Of a DNA stretch of 64,000 bases, positions 60,300 to 64,000 are shown piece by piece (position 1 is the first letter of the stretch; each line of letters starts with the position of its first letter). Both the position numbers and the translations under genes were made by a program. The stretch covers positions 434,001 to 498,000 of the forward strand of contig JAVHKY010000056.1 in NCBI GenBank assembly GCA_035079385.1, in the 5' to 3' direction. The DNA comes from Aspidiotus rigidus (Eukaryota; Arthropoda; Insecta; Hemiptera; Diaspididae). The notes beneath the pieces are model-generated. The model searched no databases and was not told the origin of the DNA. It saw nothing but the letters and a program-made list of their open reading frames with translations.

Positions 60300-60490
60300 A
60301 TCCCAGAGTCAACGATTGGCCGCTGATGGATAGTCCGTTACCCACAGTCGCATTTGTAGTGGCGTATTTATACGTAGTAATGTTCCTAGGACCAAGAATG
60401 ATGGCCAACCGAAAACCCTTTAAATTAAACGAATTGCTGGTCGCTTACAATGCCATTCAAGTCATGTTTAGTTTACTTATGTTATGGGAG
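60300..60490 (+). CDS. Elongase (ELOVL family), second coding exon
   Basis: This 191 bp exon sits between a strong polypyrimidine tract with acceptor TTCCAG (ending 60299) and a GTATGT donor at 60491. It codes residues 21-84. Visible family features, in order: DPRVNDWPLMDSPLPT at residues 21-36, a first hydrophobic membrane span at about 36-50, GPRMM at 51-55, RKPFKL at 58-63, LLVAYNAIQV at 66-75 and the start of a second hydrophobic stretch ending LWE. The exon ends in phase 0. The catalytic HxxHH box and later membrane spans of ELOVL proteins are not in the window, so their exons lie beyond 64000 on the + strand. No stop or frameshift is present and the splice sites are clean, so this is an active gene rather than a retrocopy. 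Which of the insect ELOVL paralogs it is cannot be told from 84 residues. Confidence 0.93.
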
Positions 60491-61229
60491 GTATGTACAT
60501 TCATGTTGTGGTAATTTAAGTACGAGTAATAGCGTCAGAGTGAGTTCGCCCTATAAATTACCAATATACTAAAGTTCACCATCACCAATCTTTCAACAAC
60601 GGATCACAATACCGCTGTTGGAATGGGTCTTCTGCTTCTTCCTTAAATGTCAGCGGGTAATACTGTTAAAGGGGTTCTTAATTTCTTTCGGCTACTTTTG
60701 GTCATATCCAGTATCCGGTCTAGCCCATTGGCGGATTCAAGGCACTCGTGTCCCCTAAGACTGATATTGGGGGCGGGGAAAAACTTGGTGGTTGCCGAGT
60801 AAAAGAAGGGGTTCGCCGTGGAGATTCTTCCTTCACTGAAGTTAAACCCTAAAGGGTCGTTTCCGGTGTTGGAGGAAACAAAATTAAATGCATACGCTAC
60901 CCGCACCTAATCCTGCATGGGGGACGGGCGGTGCTTGCAAATGTAACACAAAAGCGATGGGCAAGGAAAATGTTTTGGCGTAGCCAAATAGACCCTCGCT
61001 CAACTCTGGTAAAGAATCCGTGACTCTTTTGAAATGAATACAAAGTAAGAATCGATACACCATTCTCGATTATATCGACGTTTCGATCGATCTTGATAGT
61101 ATTGATTTTATATACTCGGCTGCCATGGTAGGTTTAGACTGCATTATAAGCCTAGCATACATTTATATAATAATGTACAACCTGGTAAAAGTCTAGTATA
61201 CTGTATTTTAGGACTAATATAGTTTAAAA
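60491..61229. other. Start of elongase intron 2
   Basis: A GTATGT donor opens the intron. A module fragment TTTTGGCGTAGCCAAATAGA is near 60972, and TAGTATA-type words at 61130-61220 adjoin the Penelope element. Confidence 0.45.
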
Positions 61230-63090
61230 AGTTTTTCACATGACAATTCTACTTCATTGGTTGCTTTACAAGAGTACTATCGGGTGTTATCCCATCATCA
61301 GTTATGTCGCAACTGGAGAACAAGGCCTTAAATATGAGCTTAATTATAGTATAACACTGTGATGTTATTGGCTATAACAATGCTGTGTTGTGATTTGTTC
61401 ACTCTTAGAAACTTCTTCTTACGATAATATAACATTGTGTTATTAATGACTAAAACACACTGCTTAGTGATTGGTGCACTCTATTGGCCTGAATACTGCA
61501 TTTCTATTGGCTAACTTGTTTCCTGTCATCTTATTGGTCTGTTTTGTTCTTCTTCCCTTGTTCAATCACCAGGCCGAATGATTTTTCGCTATCAAACGTG
61601 ATTACATTGTTCGAGAGGCAGGCCTTCTTCCTCTTTGCTTTTAAAATTTTCATTTGTTCCCAGAGTTTTCTTCTCTTTGTGCGATTCTCTACATGTATGA
61701 CTTCAAATATTCCCTCTCCATTGTGGTGTCCTTTGTCACAGTGTTTACCAAACAGTGACTTGCCATCTTCCCTCTCCTTCGACTTTTTGTGCTCCTTTTG
61801 CCTGATTTCAAACTTTCTCCCAGTCTCACCAATGTAGATGCCCTCGCACTGCTCACAACTGAGCTTGCACACTCCGCTCAAGTTTTCGTTGTCCTCTTCT
61901 TCCGTCTGGTCATTGCTGATTCTCTTCACCATACGTTGGTTATTCTCAATACCCACGTTTACATCGTAGCCATTGACCGCCTTCATCACCTTGTTTGTGT
62001 ACTTTCCTATGTATGGTATCGATCCGGAGTACTTTCTCACTATGCCATTATGGGTTCCCTTCTTCGTTTCCATTTTCCCAAAAACTCCATCCACCACATC
62101 TCTATGGCAGCTATTTCTGCGATCTGCTTTACTATCTCGATCTCTTTCCCCTTCTTTTCGTTGTTCTTGAGGACAGAAATCGCTTGATAGCAATAGTTCT
62201 GGATTGCCGCTAAGTTGTGCCTAGGGTGGTGCTGATAGGGGTCATTTCGGATGATGGTGTCTGTATGCGTCGACTTCCTGTAGATTTTGTATTCTATCCT
62301 GTTGTTCTCTAGTATGAGTTTAACTTCCAAATAGTCGATGGTCTTATTGCCTTCTTGCACTGTGAATTTGATGCTCTCGTTTATCGCATTCATTTCCGAA
62401 AGGAATAGGTCCACCTGTCTATCAATGCCTAATCACACAATTAGGATATTATCTAAATATGTGGCGCAGTATTTGATTGAGTTTCTGAAGTTACTGCCCT
62501 TCAATATCTTGTTTTCTATATCATTCATGAGTATCTCCGCCAGTATTGGTGACAGCGGTGACCCCATCGCAAGTTCCTGTAGAACATGTTATTGAAGCGG
62601 CAGTAGTTCTGGCACAAGATCTCTTCCACTATGTTGGCGTACTTCGGCCTAAGGGGGTTCCCATTGTACCTGTTGTTTTTGAGCGAGTGAGAAGTTCCTC
62701 CTTCAGTATGGTACCAAACATGTTTGCCACATCAAAGGATATCAGCTTGTCGTTACTCTTGATTTCCAATTGGTCCAGTTGCTCAATCAGCTCTCCGTTG
62801 TTTCTGATGCTTCGGGTGGGTGCAAACTGGTAGTTTTCTTTCAGGAATGTGGCTACAATCTTCGCTATCTTGTAGTATGGTGATTGAATGCTATTGGCCA
62901 AGGGCCTCATTACACGGTTCGCCCCTTGAGTCGTGGTGCAACCGGGTTCATCTCAAGCGTCGAGTACATTGTTCCGTTTCGAGACAGCTTTTAGGTCATC
63001 TTGGTATTTCTGTGTTGGATCGTTTGTCAGCTCTTGGTATCCATTCACTGCGATGTACGACTTGGAAAATGAGTTTACAAAGATAGGGGA
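61230..63090 (-). mobile_element. Penelope-like retroelement, RT and GIY-YIG nuclease, broken
   Basis: Best preserved of the Penelope copies, read on the - strand from about 63090 down. Reverse-transcriptase parts lie at 62910-62629 (LISFDVANMF resembles the RT A-block SFDV.N.F) and 62414-62180 (NESIKFTVQEGNKTIDYLEV then EYKIYRKSTHTD, the conserved post-catalytic region). After frame breaks, 62193-61531 holds the C-terminal GIY-YIG endonuclease: CKLSCEQC followed by IYIGETGR at about 61840-61810 and RQKEHKK. The C..C and H residues are typical of Penelope nucleases. A 3' tail region to about 61230 is shared with the copy at 54.45 kb. The catalytic YVDD region is degenerate (near 62450), and stops and frameshifts separate the blocks, so it cannot be active. 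Penelope elements are a distinct eukaryotic retroelement class whose reverse transcriptase is related to telomerase. Confidence 0.9.
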
Positions 63091-64000
63091 GCAGGAATTG
63101 TGAAAGTTTACTCATATTATATTTGTACTCAGGCCTAATAAAAGTGGGTGCATACGAGCAAAATACCCCGGGCTAGGACTCTCCAGATGGCCCAATATCC
63201 ATAAATTGTTCGAATTTTTTTTTAATTTGACAATAGGACAAAAATGAATTAGAACGAGGAGGGGGTCCATTAAAATTTTACCCGGGCCCGCTTATTCTTT
63301 CTACAAGGTTGCTTGTACTGAATTGTATTATAAAATATAGAACACAAAAAAATAAAAATACTCGAGTCGCAGAATTTATTGAATACAGAAACGAATGCTT
63401 CCAACCGACGGTCAAGTATTTTTGTGTTCTGTATTATTTTATTGAAATGTGTGGCACCACTCCGGAACGAATCGAAATAACTGAATTGTAAAGTTCGTTT
63501 TTATTCCGTTTCCCTCCCCTTATTTCATTTTCAGCTTTGTTTTCCTCACTGTGAGTCTCATATTACGACTTTTCCTTTTTATCACCTATTAACACTTCTC
63601 TCGAAATAAGATGCTCGTACAAATTGAAAAAAAGTTACGGTCGTCGCCACCGAGAAAGATCTCAGAATGTAATATTGTAATTTATTCTTTTTTGTACCGA
63701 CCCGAATGTACGTAGTTTACGTCAACATAACTGACAAAATTAATGATGCATCTACGACACAATGAGCTCCGGAAATAGTTATTATTGTAAAAGAGGAAAA
63801 AAATATACAAACAGAGAGTAAAACCGCCAAAAAATATTTCGTACTGCGGGTATATCTGGCAAGAAAAAGTGAGTAGAAAATCATTTATCTTGCTAGCAAG
63901 AGGGCACAATGTACACACGTACATAGAAGCGTGAAGTCGGACGAAGAAAGAACTGGTTTCAATAATAAACGACAAGTACGTTGTATGTATGCAAATACAA
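63090..64000. other. AT-rich DNA, presumably elongase intron 2
   Basis: No exon matching later ELOVL regions (the histidine box or the following membrane spans) is present on either strand, so the gene continues past the window. No repeat module seen. Confidence 0.45.

Noticed and set aside
63309..63491. 60-codon + strand frame as a possible third elongase exon
   Set aside because: No ELOVL motif, no suitable acceptor seen, and residues do not match the family region expected next.

Overview
The window looks like a piece of an insect nuclear genome. It is AT-rich, has intron-split coding, and is full of Penelope-like retroelements, RTE, R1 and Jockey-type LINEs, mariner-like and other MITEs, foldback DNA and satellite-like repeats. 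There are no bacterial operons or ribosome-binding sites. The insect order cannot be fixed from the sequence alone.

Only one host gene is well supported: a fatty-acid elongase of the ELOVL family on the + strand. Its first coding exon is at 50869-51008 and its second at 60300-60490, separated by a 9.3 kb intron. Together they encode the first 84 residues. The remaining exons, including the catalytic histidine box, must lie beyond 64000. No 5' promoter or upstream leader exon could be fixed, although the splice acceptor before the ATG exon implies one.

Layout. 1-4.6 kb: modular repeats and an unrecognised open frame. 4.6-9.1 kb: a large palindromic (foldback) structure with internal ~115 bp tandem repeats. 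A Jockey-type LINE end is inserted in its left arm and a second 1.2 kb foldback in its right arm. 9.1-11.9 kb: mostly single-copy DNA. 11.9-15.5 kb: modular repeats, a Harbinger-like MITE, GTCGA-rich DNA and copy A of an uncharacterised repeat. 17.2-18.5 kb: Penelope element. 20.7-25.9 kb: modular repeats and an RTE LINE (- strand) split by a second RTE (+ strand) and by a 190 bp MITE, followed by copy B of the uncharacterised repeat. 28.0-31.2 kb: two Penelope fragments of different lineages around a ~48 bp-unit array. 31.3-33.2 kb: modular repeats and a tandem array matching the foldback core. 34.8-36.8 kb: another RTE LINE. 37.6 kb: mariner-like MITE. 42-45.3 kb: a MITE, a Penelope fragment and an R1-type LINE. 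48-50.3 kb: TTTA microsatellites, a long-arm MITE and a 69 bp micro-MITE. 51-60.3 kb: elongase intron containing a Penelope fragment and a decayed MULE transposase. 61.2-63.1 kb: the best preserved Penelope element, with RT and GIY-YIG nuclease parts.

Every transposon-derived coding region is interrupted by stops, frameshifts or deletions. The value of the window is in its insertion history: nested insertions with target-site duplications, a composite foldback, and a widely scattered family of short repeat modules built around the palindrome AACAGGGAACCTGTT. I found no convincing complete new gene system.
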